Positions 5,939 to 15,577 of a DNA stretch of 64,000 nucleotides are shown piece by piece (the stretch's first letter is position 1; each line of letters opens with the position of its first letter). Source of the stretch: a virus; IMG/VR virus record IMGVR_UViG_3300017917_002937, positions 21,172 through 85,171 of that record; one strand, 5' to 3'. Below the pieces are notes generated by a model. The model saw nothing but the letters and a program-made list of their open reading frames with translations. It was not told where the DNA came from and searched no databases. The position numbers were made by a program, and so were the translations under genes.

Positions 5939-8387
5939 TAATAATAATGTTGATGGTCAAACTTCAGGTGATCAAGACGGACCTGCTGTTGGTGGTCCAG
6001 CAAATGAAACTGAAGCACAGAACGAACAGTATATTAGTCAAGGTGGATCAGATGATGACAACGCAGGAGAAATGGATACTAGTGGTTTAGCACCACAACT
6101 TAATGACAACGCAGGAGAAATGGATACTAGTGGTTTAGCACCACAAATTAATACTACAAGTAAAAAGCAACCAAGTAATCCAAATCAACGAGTAGGAAAA
6201 CGCAAAGACAATCCATTAAGTAATTTAGCGAGTTATACCTATCAACTATCGTTATATATGGTTACTCCTGAATCTTATAATTCATTTGTCAACTCAGGCA
6301 GAAGAAATATATCTGCTTTAAATACTGCTTCAAGCACTGGCGGTGCATTTTTAATTGCACAAAGCGGTGGTATAAACAATCAATCAAGTAAAAGAGCTCC
6401 TGGGTTTAATTATGATTACTATATAGATAACTTAAAAATTAAAACAGCTACAGATAGTTCTGCAACACAAACGGCAAGTAATGTTACTACAATTACATTT
6501 ACTATTACTGAACCATATGGTTTTAGTTTTTTAAGTAATCTTAAAAGGGCAAATGAAGCATTGGGTAGAGGAAGTACAACTAAAAATGCAAATCAACAAA
6601 AAAATGCTTCTAGACAATTTTTTATTATTGGTATAAGATTTTTAGGATACGATATTAATGGAAAATTAATTACAGGTAAAGAATCGTTTGTAAGTAATGC
6701 CAATGATAATAGTGGAAATAGTGATGGTATTTTTGAACGTTATTATGATGTTTTTATAACAAATATAAAATTTAAAATAGATGGTAAAGCTGTTATTTAT
6801 AATATAGAAGCAAAAACGGCGGCACCAGACATTGCATTTGGAAACAAAAAAGGCAGAACTACAAAAGATTTACAAATTACTGCTGCTAATGTATTTGACG
6901 CCTTGGTGGGCGATGATGAAGATGGTACAATAATCGGCTTATTAACTAGTTTAAATCGTCAACAAAAACTTGAAGTTGCAGATAATGTAAGAGAATTGGC
7001 TAACACATATTCTGTTGTATTTAAAGGACAAGGAAACGAACTCATTCGTAATGCGTCAATTGCAGATGAAACACAAAAATCACAATGGCCTATGAAGGCT
7101 ACTAATAAACAAAAAGTAAATCCATATTTAGAAACCAAAGCAGTACCTAATAGTTTATTAAGGACATTAAAATTTAAAACCGATACAAGTATCATGCAAG
7201 CTATTGGTTTAATTATTTTGCAAAGTGATTATCTAAAACAAGCATTAACAAAACTTTATGATAGTGACCCAGAAGGTGAGGAAGATGATCCCAATAATCC
7301 TAGACCACCTAAAGGAGGAATCACATGGTATAACTTAAGTGCAGATGTTAGAGTAAATGGATATGATACAAAAGTAGGAGATTATGCATATGATATAACC
7401 TATATTATACAACCTTATCAAGCGCCTATTGTTATAAGTCCATATGTAAATGATGAAATTAATTATTATGGACCTGTAAAACGTTATGAATATTGGTATA
7501 CAGGACAAAATAATGCTATTATTAAGTATGAACAGGAACTTAACAATGCTTATTTTAATGTGACTTTAGATACACGTAGTGATGGTAAGGGTAATGATAA
7601 AGGAGGTGATGCAAGTATACCGTTAGAACCTAATAAAAATCAGCCTCAACCAAGTCAAGGTGATTTAAGTAAAGGATTATTCCCTCAAAATAGTGTGGTA
7701 ACATCACTTTATGATCCTGGTTCATACGCCCAAGCAAGAGTAACAATTTTAGGAGATCCTGACTTTTTAGTTATAGATAGTCCAGATACTATCAATAGCG
7801 TTTATAATAGATTTTATGGTAGTGATGGTTTTACTATAAATGCGAATGGTGGTCAAACTTTTATTGAAATAGATTTTAAAGAACCAGTTGACTATCTGAA
7901 TAGTTCAGGTTTATTAAGTATTAATGAGTCTATTGAATTTTTTAGATATCCTCCTAAAGTACCTAAAGTTAAAGGTGTTAGTTATAGAGTAGTTTGGGTA
8001 ACATCAACATTTAATAAGGGAGTTTTTACACAGGAACTTGAATTAAAATTAAACACATTTCCAAATAATAAAAGTAAAGCTGCTAATGACGGTGGTCGTA
8101 TACCTTCAGGTGAAAATGCAAGAGATGATTTATTATTAAGAGGTCAAGGGAATACTGCGAGCGAAAGTGAAAATGTACAACCTAAAGGTTTAAAAGACGA
8201 TCCTCCTGCACCTAACGCTACTGAATATATAGCAGATGATTTTAGAAGCGAAAATCAAGGCGACATAACTTCGCAACAAAATTCATCTCCAACTACAAGA
8301 GGTGGTTTTGTTCAGGATGGTGATAATACAGCAGATAATATTGTTTACATAGCAGATGATTTTAGATCAGAAGGTAGAGAGGTTTAA
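5931..8387 (+). CDS. Large virion structural protein, candidate baseplate hub component
   Basis: This 818-residue protein has an acidic, asparagine-rich N-terminus containing two nearly identical 16-residue units (residues 43-74). The folded core starts near residue 93 with NPLSNLASYTYQLSLYMVTP, a phrase I associate with large baseplate proteins of marine T4-like phages. The C-terminus is polar and disordered-looking, with two copies of YIADDFRSE. It sits between gp53 and the gp5-like spike, so a hub role comparable to gp27, which binds gp5 in T4, is reasonable, but I see no decisive gp27 motif. No membrane segment or signal peptide is evident. Confidence 0.6.
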   Translation: MSNNNNVDGQTSGDQDGPAVGGPANETEAQNEQYISQGGSDDDNAGEMDTSGLAPQLNDNAGEMDTSGLAPQINTTSKKQPSNPNQRVGKRKDNPLSNLASYTYQLSLYMVTPESYNSFVNSGRRNISALNTASSTGGAFLIAQSGGINNQSSKRAPGFNYDYYIDNLKIKTATDSSATQTASNVTTITFTITEPYGFSFLSNLKRANEALGRGSTTKNANQQKNASRQFFIIGIRFLGYDINGKLITGKESFVSNANDNSGNSDGIFERYYDVFITNIKFKIDGKAVIYNIEAKTAAPDIAFGNKKGRTTKDLQITAANVFDALVGDDEDGTIIGLLTSLNRQQKLEVADNVRELANTYSVVFKGQGNELIRNASIADETQKSQWPMKATNKQKVNPYLETKAVPNSLLRTLKFKTDTSIMQAIGLIILQSDYLKQALTKLYDSDPEGEEDDPNNPRPPKGGITWYNLSADVRVNGYDTKVGDYAYDITYIIQPYQAPIVISPYVNDEINYYGPVKRYEYWYTGQNNAIIKYEQELNNAYFNVTLDTRSDGKGNDKGGDASIPLEPNKNQPQPSQGDLSKGLFPQNSVVTSLYDPGSYAQARVTILGDPDFLVIDSPDTINSVYNRFYGSDGFTINANGGQTFIEIDFKEPVDYLNSSGLLSINESIEFFRYPPKVPKVKGVSYRVVWVTSTFNKGVFTQELELKLNTFPNNKSKAANDGGRIPSGENARDDLLLRGQGNTASESENVQPKGLKDDPPAPNATEYIADDFRSENQGDITSQQNSSPTTRGGFVQDGDNTADNIVYIADDFRSEGREV
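6057..6152 (+). repeat. Two tandem 48-bp repeats inside the structural gene
   Basis: Copies at 6057-6104 and 6105-6152 differ at a single base and encode a 16-residue unit beginning DNAGEMDTSGLAP. The near identity at the DNA level indicates a recent slippage or unequal-crossover duplication. Confidence 0.9.
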
Positions 8388-8389
8388 CA

Positions 8390-11300
8390 ATGCAAGATAA
8401 TTTTAAACCTTATGGTAGCACCGCTAGCGGTGAAGTAGGCGCAGGTAAAGGCAATTATAGAACTGTACCAGTAATAGGTGTTGTTAAAGATAATATTGAT
8501 CCTATAAGGTCGGGCAGATTGCAGGTATTTGTAGCTGATATAGGTGGCAGTGATCCTGATAATGCTGATAGTTGGATAACAGTAAATTATCTTACTCCGT
8601 TTTATGGTTATGTAGAACCAACGTCAAACAATACAGGTCCAGGAGATTTTGTAGGTAATCCAGCAAGTTATGGAATGTGGTTTAGTCCACCTGATATTGG
8701 TACTGAGGTTCTTTGTGTTTTTGTAAATGGTGATCCTAATTATGGTTTTTGGGTGGGTTGTATACCTAAGCCAGAAGCATTAAGAATGGTTCCTGCTATT
8801 GGAGCTAATTTTCCTAATGAAAATGTTGTGCCTAATAAAGGTGAAGGAAAATCATTGGGTGGTGCTGAAAGATTGCCTGTTACAAATATGAACACTAATG
8901 ATGCCAATCAAGAAGATAGTCCATTATTTTTAACTGCCCCTAAACCTGTACATAGTTATGTTGCATCTATTATGGCACAACAAGGTATAATTCGTGATCC
9001 AATAAGGGGTCCAATATCAAGTAGTAGCCAACGTGAGAGTCCAAGTCGTGTAGGATGGGGTGTAAGTACACCTGGTAGACCTATTTACGAAGGAGGTTAT
9101 ACAGACGATACAATATTAAGTTCACTTGAAGAATCTAACCAAGAAACCTTAAAGGTAATTAGCCGTAGAGGTGGACATAGTATTGTCATGGATGATGGTG
9201 ATATAGTTGGACAAGATCAATTAATTAGAATTAGAACAGCATTAGGACATCAAATATTATTAAGTGATAGTGGACAAGTCCTTTCTATATTGCATAGTAA
9301 TGGACAAAGTTATATTGAGTTAGGTAAAGAGGGTACAATTGATATGTACTCAACTAATTCAGTAAACATTAGAACACAAGGTGATTTAAATTTACATGCA
9401 GATAACAATGTTAACATTCATGCTAAAAAGAAATTACAAATTTTTGCAGAGGAATCAACTGTAAATATTGAAAAAGATTTATCAGTAAAAACAGGTAAAG
9501 ATTTTCAAGCTTATACAATGGGTAAGTTTACTCATTTGGTAGATGGTGCATACAGTATAAAATGCACTGGTGAAGCAAGTCTTAACAGCTCAAGTATTAC
9601 TTATATAAATGGCAGTAAAGTTAATTTAAATACTGGTGAAACAAGTGTAACACCTGAAAAAGTAAAAGATTTACCTATTGTCGCACATAGTGATACACTG
9701 TTTGATAGTGAAAAAGGATATGCAGCAGCTCCAGTTAAATTACAAAGTATTACATCAAGAGCACCTGCACACTATCCATGGTCAAGTGCAAATCAGGGGG
9801 TAGCCGTTGAAACATCAACTAATGCTAGTGAAAATTTACCTGCTAATCCAAGTTCCAGTGCTGATGCTGTAAATAATTTGGCAGATAATGCTGCTAATGA
9901 AGCAGAAGTAAGTGCAGCAGGTATAAGCACGGTACCACCAGTTGAAGCGGTTAGCCCTTCAATTGATAAAGCTACCACTACAGGACTTGTAAGTGCAGCA
10001 GCAACCTCAGCAGCAACAGGACCTTTAAAGGATGCAGTTGCAAAGGGTGCTGATATAGTAAAAACAGCTACAGGAAATATTGCAGCAGTTGGACCGTTAG
10101 CATTAAATCCAAAACAATTAGAAACAGCAGGATTCATTAAGCCAGGATCTAGTGCGACTGTAAATGCACTAATACAATCAGGTGCTAATATAACACAATC
10201 AATGTCTAATGCAATATTCACAGGTAAAGATGGTGTAAAATCTGTTGTTGATATGGCAACTAACTTACCAGCACAAGTTGGAGCGGCAGTTAGAAACTTG
10301 CAACAGGTACAAAGTGGGCTACAGGCAACAGGAATTATGTCAGGTAAAGAAGCTCCAACTGCCGTAGCAGGTATGGTCTTATCAGGTTTTAACAATGGTA
10401 TAACAAACACTGTAAATACAATAAAGAATGTAGCAACTACAGCATTAGGCGGTGTTACAAGTTTAGCTTCAAATACTATAAATTCATTAACTGGTTCAGC
10501 AAGTAAAGTTTTAGGTACTATCAACGCAGGAAACTTTGCAGCAGGCGCTATGAATAATGTAAGTGGAGCATTATCGGCAGTGCAAGGAAGTCTAAGCGCA
10601 CTACCAAAAATTACAGGTGTGTCAGGATTAATTGATGCTGCTAAAGGTGTAAGTGCAAGTGCTTTTACAGCAATTACTGATTCATTTAAGCCTTTACAAG
10701 CAGGGGTACCTCAAAATTTAATACAAATTGCAAAGGCTAATGCAGAAAAAATAGCAGCTAATGCAACTAATGAACTTCAAAATGTAGCAGGACAGTTTTC
10801 TAATTTAACAGGAGGACTAAGTAGTGCTGCTGGTTTACCAACTTCATTGGCAACAAATTTATTACCACAAGCTGGACAACTTTTACAAACTGGTTCACGA
10901 AGTATACAAAATCTTAACTCACAAATACCTGATATATTAAAAACAACAGGAATAAATCCAAGTATTCAAGGTCTCAGTCCTGTAAGTAGTATTGCAAGTG
11001 GTATAAGTGCATTACCTGGTGGACAGGCTGTACTTAATAATATAACTAATTTTGCTAATCCCTCAAATTTATCTGTACCCGGTGTAGATATAATTAAAAA
11101 TGCATCTCAATCTGTTATGACAGCAGCAACAAATGGTCTTAGTATACAAGATATTAATAAAAGTTTTGGTACAGTCACAAACTTATTACCACAAACTTCT
11201 AAATTATTAGAAGGTCTTGGAACAAATCCATTATCAAGTTTAGCAGGATCAGGATTACCTGCAGGTGCAGCAGCGCAATTGAATGCAGCAGTGTCAAGTT

Positions 11301-11671
11301 TAAGTAGTGGAAGTGAAATTCAAATTAAGCTTCCTGAAATAGGTTTAAACACTTTAAATAGAAAAGAAATTACTACTAATGTTCAACGAGTATTAGAAAA
11401 TCCTAAAATACCTGCCCCAGATTGGTTAAAAGTACAAAATGTTGAAGCAGATGCAATATTGAAAAATGAGTTTCAAAAACAATTAGAAGAGGATGAAAAA
11501 CGTAAAGAAAAATCAAAAAATTACGATGAACAATTTCTGATTACTAAAAAAGCAAAAGAAGAATTTTCTAATGCTTTAAATATTTTAGATGAGGGAGATT
11601 CACAAATTCCTATATTAAAAACAAAGTATATAGAAGAATATAAAAAGTTAATTGAAATAATAAAATCTTGA
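8390..11671 (+). CDS. 5: gp5-like baseplate hub/spike protein without an evident lysozyme domain
   Basis: The 1,093-residue protein starts with a gp5-type OB-fold domain (about residues 25-140: VVKDNIDPIRSGRLQVFV, then MWFSPPDIGTEVLCVFVNGD and GFWVGC). Residues about 255-417 are a run of short alternating strands (GHSIVMDDGD, GHQILLSDSG, then repeated N-(V/L)-x-I/H motifs), typical of the triple beta-helix needle of spike proteins. Between them I find no T4-lysozyme-like catalytic block. Residues about 470-1010 are a long Ala/Gly/Ser/Asn-rich, low-complexity stretch, and the last 80 residues are a charged coiled coil. T4 gp5 is 575 residues, so this protein carries a large C-terminal extension. 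It punctures the host envelope at the tail tip. Confidence 0.85.
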   Translation: MQDNFKPYGSTASGEVGAGKGNYRTVPVIGVVKDNIDPIRSGRLQVFVADIGGSDPDNADSWITVNYLTPFYGYVEPTSNNTGPGDFVGNPASYGMWFSPPDIGTEVLCVFVNGDPNYGFWVGCIPKPEALRMVPAIGANFPNENVVPNKGEGKSLGGAERLPVTNMNTNDANQEDSPLFLTAPKPVHSYVASIMAQQGIIRDPIRGPISSSSQRESPSRVGWGVSTPGRPIYEGGYTDDTILSSLEESNQETLKVISRRGGHSIVMDDGDIVGQDQLIRIRTALGHQILLSDSGQVLSILHSNGQSYIELGKEGTIDMYSTNSVNIRTQGDLNLHADNNVNIHAKKKLQIFAEESTVNIEKDLSVKTGKDFQAYTMGKFTHLVDGAYSIKCTGEASLNSSSITYINGSKVNLNTGETSVTPEKVKDLPIVAHSDTLFDSEKGYAAAPVKLQSITSRAPAHYPWSSANQGVAVETSTNASENLPANPSSSADAVNNLADNAANEAEVSAAGISTVPPVEAVSPSIDKATTTGLVSAAATSAATGPLKDAVAKGADIVKTATGNIAAVGPLALNPKQLETAGFIKPGSSATVNALIQSGANITQSMSNAIFTGKDGVKSVVDMATNLPAQVGAAVRNLQQVQSGLQATGIMSGKEAPTAVAGMVLSGFNNGITNTVNTIKNVATTALGGVTSLASNTINSLTGSASKVLGTINAGNFAAGAMNNVSGALSAVQGSLSALPKITGVSGLIDAAKGVSASAFTAITDSFKPLQAGVPQNLIQIAKANAEKIAANATNELQNVAGQFSNLTGGLSSAAGLPTSLATNLLPQAGQLLQTGSRSIQNLNSQIPDILKTTGINPSIQGLSPVSSIASGISALPGGQAVLNNITNFANPSNLSVPGVDIIKNASQSVMTAATNGLSIQDINKSFGTVTNLLPQTSKLLEGLGTNPLSSLAGSGLPAGAAAQLNAAVSSLSSGSEIQIKLPEIGLNTLNRKEITTNVQRVLENPKIPAPDWLKVQNVEADAILKNEFQKQLEEDEKRKEKSKNYDEQFLITKKAKEEFSNALNILDEGDSQIPILKTKYIEEYKKLIEIIKS

Positions 11672-11672
11672 T

Positions 11673-11680
11673 GATAAATA
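11673..11680 (+). promoter_or_regulatory. Late promoter box before gp25
   Basis: GATAAATA lies 18 bases before the gp25 ATG at 11699, with a purine-rich AAGG between them. Confidence 0.5.
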
Positions 11681-11698
11681 TTTTTATAAGGTTTAAAT

Positions 11699-12148
11699 AT
11701 GCCATATTATTTGGGTTTTAGTACAATAGGATCAAACTTGCCAATAACAACAAACGCACCTGGGGGTGTAGATGGTGGGTTTGGTGGTATCATGAAACCA
11801 ATTAATACTGGAAGAAAATATAAATTAGTTGATGAAAAACTTGTATTACAGGATTTCATAAATGCACTTAATATAAGACAAGGACAAAAGGTAGGACAAC
11901 CTGGTTATGGAACCACACTTTGGGATTTTGTGTTTGAACCAAATAATGCAGACACTCAATTTAAGTTAGAAACAGAAATTAGGCGTATAGGTAATCTTGA
12001 CCCTAGATTAGAGTTAAATTCTGTAAGAGCTTTCCCACAAGAACTTGGTATACTAATCGAAGTAGAAATGAGTGTAACACCATTCAATAACGCTAGAATT
12101 TTAAGCGTATTCTTTAATAATCAAACAAACAAAGCTATTTTACAGTGA
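11699..12148 (+). CDS. 25: gp25-like baseplate wedge protein
   Basis: The 149-residue protein matches the gp25/gpW-like wedge family: after a glycine-rich leader comes LVLQDFINALNIRQGQK (about 45-62), then PGYGTTLWDFVFEP (about 67-80), the EIRRIGNLDPRLEL helix, and a C-terminal pair of strands. The protein nucleates sheath polymerisation at the baseplate in contractile tails. T4 gp25 is 132 residues, so the length is ordinary. It lies between the spike gene and gp6, the usual order in marine T4-like phages. Late boxes both precede and follow it. Confidence 0.92.
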   Translation: MPYYLGFSTIGSNLPITTNAPGGVDGGFGGIMKPINTGRKYKLVDEKLVLQDFINALNIRQGQKVGQPGYGTTLWDFVFEPNNADTQFKLETEIRRIGNLDPRLELNSVRAFPQELGILIEVEMSVTPFNNARILSVFFNNQTNKAILQ

Positions 12149-12171
12149 TCAAATAGTTGGTTTTTAAGTAT

Positions 12172-12179
12172 GATAAATA
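12172..12179 (+). promoter_or_regulatory. Late promoter box before gp6; sets the gp6 start
   Basis: GATAAATA lies 16 bases before the ATG at 12196. Because it falls inside the longest open frame, it argues for the downstream ATG as the true gp6 start. Confidence 0.5.
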
Positions 12180-12195
12180 CTTTAAAGAGATACAT

Positions 12196-15100
12196 ATGGC
12201 TATAAGTTCTAGACAATCCGCACTTTTTGGTATCAATGATTGGAAAGCAATTTATCAAACTTTCCGTGAGGCTGATTTTCGTAGTTATGATTATGAAACC
12301 TTAAGAAAAAGTTTTATAGATTATTTAAAAATCTATTATCCAGAAACGTTTAACGATTATATTGAAAGTAGTGAATTTATTGCATTACTTGATGTAATGG
12401 CCTACATGGGTCAAGGTTTAGCATTTAGAAATGACTTGAATACTAGAGAAAATTTTATTGATACTGCTGAACGCAGAGATAGTGTCATAAAGTTAGCCAA
12501 TTTAGTAAGTTATACTCCTAAAAGAAATTTATGTGCTGAAGGGTATTTAAAGATTACAAGTATTCAAACTAGTCAAAACATAAGTGATATTAATGGTACA
12601 AATTTAAGTAACATACCTATACTATGGAACGACCCAGCCAATCCAAATTGGTTAGAACAATTTAATACGATCCTAAATGCTACATTAATTAGTAATCAAA
12701 GAATAGGTAGACCTGGTAATGTTTCTGATTTGTTAGGTGTTACAACAAGTGAATATTCTATGCAAATTCCTGTTAACACATTACCTATAGTTCCATTTAC
12801 AAGCACTGTTGATGGTATCAATATGGATTTTGAATTAGTAAGTAGCACCAGTTTAGATGCAGATTATATCTACGAATTACCTCCTGCTCCAACAGGCAAG
12901 TTTAATTTTTTGTATAGAAATGATAAATTAGGTTACGGGAGTCCTAATACAGGTTTTTTCTTTTATTTTAAACAAGGCGCACTAACAAACTTTGATTTTA
13001 ATTTAGAACAACAAATTAGTAACCAAAGCATATTGATTGACATTCAAGGTATTAATAATACTGATACTTGGTTATATCAATTAAATGTAAATAACGGTGG
13101 AAACGTATTATGGAATAAAGTAGAAAGTGTATATGCTGATGCATATCTACAGACACAAACAAGTAGTAGAGAAATTTTTAGTGTAACTTCAGGATTTAAT
13201 GATACTGTATCTTATGTGTTTGGTGATGGAGTTTTTAGTAAAATTCCAGTTGGATTATTTAGAGCATATGTTAGATCAAGTAATGGTTTAACATATACAA
13301 TTGATCCAAACGAAATACAAGGTTTAAGTGTAACATTCTCATATTTAAGTAGAGTAGGTAGATTAGAAACGCTTACTTTAGGTTTAACATTAACGATTCC
13401 TGTAAGTAATGCACAAGCAAGAGAAAGTTTAGCTAGTATTAAACAACGAGCACCTACTAGATACTATACACAAAATCGTATGGTTAACGGAGAAGATTAT
13501 AGTAATTTTCCATATACACTATACAGTTCAATAATTAAAAGTAAAGCAATTAATAGAAGTAGCATAGGTGTAAGTAAAAATTTAGACTTACTTGATCCGA
13601 CAGGAAAATATTCAAGTACCAATAGTTTTGGAAGTGACGGAGCATTATATCAAAATAGTGATAATGGTGTACTAACACTTACTATAACTAATACAGGGGA
13701 TATTATTACATTTTTAACTGGAGACCTAGCAGCAGCACTTGCTGCAAATAGGTCTACACAGTATTACTTGCAAAATTATCCAAGATACAACTTAGATAGT
13801 GCATCTGGTGATGGTGTTGTATATTGGAATAATTCAACAGTAAATGCTAATTCAGATACAGGTTATTTTTATAATTTAAATGTTACTTCAATCGTACCTA
13901 TACCCGTTGGTACTTTTTCAAGTTTAAATGCAAAATATATTACAAAAGGTGCATTAATCAAGGTTACAGCACCTACTGGATATTATTTTGATGAGAATAA
14001 TAGATTAATTTCAGGAATACCAACTCCTAGTAATCCAACTTATTTTTGGACTACAGTTTTAAATGTAGTCGGTGATGGTAATAATAATGGAGAAGGTAAT
14101 TTTACAAATGGTTTAGGTCCTATTACACTGAACGGATATGTTCCTTCTGGTGTAATAATTACTACTGTAATACCTAGTTTTGATAATACTTTGTCTAATA
14201 ATATTATTCAAGAAATAATCACAAAAATGGAATTAAACCAAAATTTTTCATTATTATTTAATAATTCATTGACAATAGGACAAGATCGGTGGGATATTGA
14301 TAATTATGATACTTCAGGTTGGTTTGTAAATTTTCTTTCAGACGGATCAAATCGTTATACTATTACATATAAATCATTGACTTATTATTTTGGTAGTGTA
14401 AGTGACACACGTTTTAGTTTTGATAGAGATAAACTTGTATATGATCCTTTTTCAGGAAAAATCTTACAAGATTTCATAAAAGTTTTAATAACAAATACTC
14501 AACCAACAAATAGTTATCCATTATCTAATCCAATTATTACAAATATAGTTGGACAAACTGTTGCGACAGATGGATACATAAATGATTTTGAAGTTGAAGT
14601 TGCAACTACAGATGTAAACAATAGAACATTAATTGTTAATCCAGACTTTTTCAACATCATTACAGGGTATACATCAGGTTCAAGTAACATTGGTATCTAT
14701 GTATTTTTTACATTAGTACAAGATGCAATAAATTTATCACGTTATCAACTATTACCCACAACCGATGTAGTTTATATCTACCCTACAAAAACTAGTATTG
14801 AAATTATAAAATATGAATATCCATTGGGACAGTTGTTTTATGCTTATACTGATAACAAATTTTATGTAACCATTCAAGATCAGACTGTTACAACTCCCTA
14901 CTATATTGTAACTGAACAACCTGAAGGTCAATATACTGTTTTACCAGGCAGACAAGGTCTACAATATCAATATAGACATAATAGTAATAATACCACTAGA
15001 ATTGATCCTGCTACAACAAATATTATTGATTTATATGTCGTAACACAAAGTTATTACACGCAATATCAAAATTATATTACAGACAGTACAAATACCATAC

Positions 15101-15573
15101 CCGAACCTGATAGACCCACTATAGCAGAACTATCATCTGAATATGGACTTGTAAATGATTATAAAATGTTAAGTGATAGTTTAGTGCTTAATAGTGTAAT
15201 TTTCAAACCATTATTTGGTCCTAAAGCTGCACCCGCTTTGAGAGCAACAATTAAAGTCATTAAATCTAGTTCTACAAATGCAAGTGATAGTGAAATCAGA
15301 AGTGCAGTATTAGGTTCAATGAATACTTATTTTAATATAAACAATTGGAGTTTTGGAGATACGTTCTATTTCAGTGAATTAGCAGCTTATTTACATAATG
15401 AATTGGGGGACTTAATAAGTTCAGCAGTATTAGTGCCAAATGATCCAACATTAAAGTTTGGTGATTTATATGAAATAAAATCTGGCCCATATGAAATTTT
15501 TGTAAATGGTGCCACTGCAAATGATGTTGTTATTATTAGTGCCCTTACACCGGCAGAACTACAGATAGGTTAA
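12196..15573 (+). CDS. 6: gp6-like baseplate wedge protein
   Basis: The 1,125-residue protein begins MAISSRQ and has the typical gp6 N-terminal region: SYDYETLRKSFIDYLKIYYP, then a SSEFIALLDVMAYMGQGLAFRNDLN block and a DSVIKLANLVSYTPKR block (to about residue 110). In T4, gp6 dimers form the inner iris of the baseplate and change conformation on contraction. T4 gp6 is 660 residues, so this version has large insertions, most likely in the middle beta-rich part; the conserved C-terminal region (LNSVIFKPLFGPK onwards) is present. I chose the ATG at 12196 over an upstream one at 12157 because of the AAAGAGA ribosome site and the late box between them. Only four bases separate it from the next gene. 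Confidence 0.9.
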   Translation: MAISSRQSALFGINDWKAIYQTFREADFRSYDYETLRKSFIDYLKIYYPETFNDYIESSEFIALLDVMAYMGQGLAFRNDLNTRENFIDTAERRDSVIKLANLVSYTPKRNLCAEGYLKITSIQTSQNISDINGTNLSNIPILWNDPANPNWLEQFNTILNATLISNQRIGRPGNVSDLLGVTTSEYSMQIPVNTLPIVPFTSTVDGINMDFELVSSTSLDADYIYELPPAPTGKFNFLYRNDKLGYGSPNTGFFFYFKQGALTNFDFNLEQQISNQSILIDIQGINNTDTWLYQLNVNNGGNVLWNKVESVYADAYLQTQTSSREIFSVTSGFNDTVSYVFGDGVFSKIPVGLFRAYVRSSNGLTYTIDPNEIQGLSVTFSYLSRVGRLETLTLGLTLTIPVSNAQARESLASIKQRAPTRYYTQNRMVNGEDYSNFPYTLYSSIIKSKAINRSSIGVSKNLDLLDPTGKYSSTNSFGSDGALYQNSDNGVLTLTITNTGDIITFLTGDLAAALAANRSTQYYLQNYPRYNLDSASGDGVVYWNNSTVNANSDTGYFYNLNVTSIVPIPVGTFSSLNAKYITKGALIKVTAPTGYYFDENNRLISGIPTPSNPTYFWTTVLNVVGDGNNNGEGNFTNGLGPITLNGYVPSGVIITTVIPSFDNTLSNNIIQEIITKMELNQNFSLLFNNSLTIGQDRWDIDNYDTSGWFVNFLSDGSNRYTITYKSLTYYFGSVSDTRFSFDRDKLVYDPFSGKILQDFIKVLITNTQPTNSYPLSNPIITNIVGQTVATDGYINDFEVEVATTDVNNRTLIVNPDFFNIITGYTSGSSNIGIYVFFTLVQDAINLSRYQLLPTTDVVYIYPTKTSIEIIKYEYPLGQLFYAYTDNKFYVTIQDQTVTTPYYIVTEQPEGQYTVLPGRQGLQYQYRHNSNNTTRIDPATTNIIDLYVVTQSYYTQYQNYITDSTNTIPEPDRPTIAELSSEYGLVNDYKMLSDSLVLNSVIFKPLFGPKAAPALRATIKVIKSSSTNASDSEIRSAVLGSMNTYFNINNWSFGDTFYFSELAAYLHNELGDLISSAVLVPNDPTLKFGDLYEIKSGPYEIFVNGATANDVVIISALTPAELQIG

Positions 15574-15577
15574 TTAA

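Noticed and set aside
9793-10524. A 243-residue open frame on the minus strand inside the spike gene
   Set aside because: It mirrors the Ala/Gly/Ser-rich low-complexity region on the other strand, has hydrophobic-repeat composition and no ribosome site or family motif.
12157-12195. Upstream ATG giving gp6 thirteen extra residues
   Set aside because: A late box lies inside this stretch, and the downstream ATG has the ribosome site and a familiar N-terminus.
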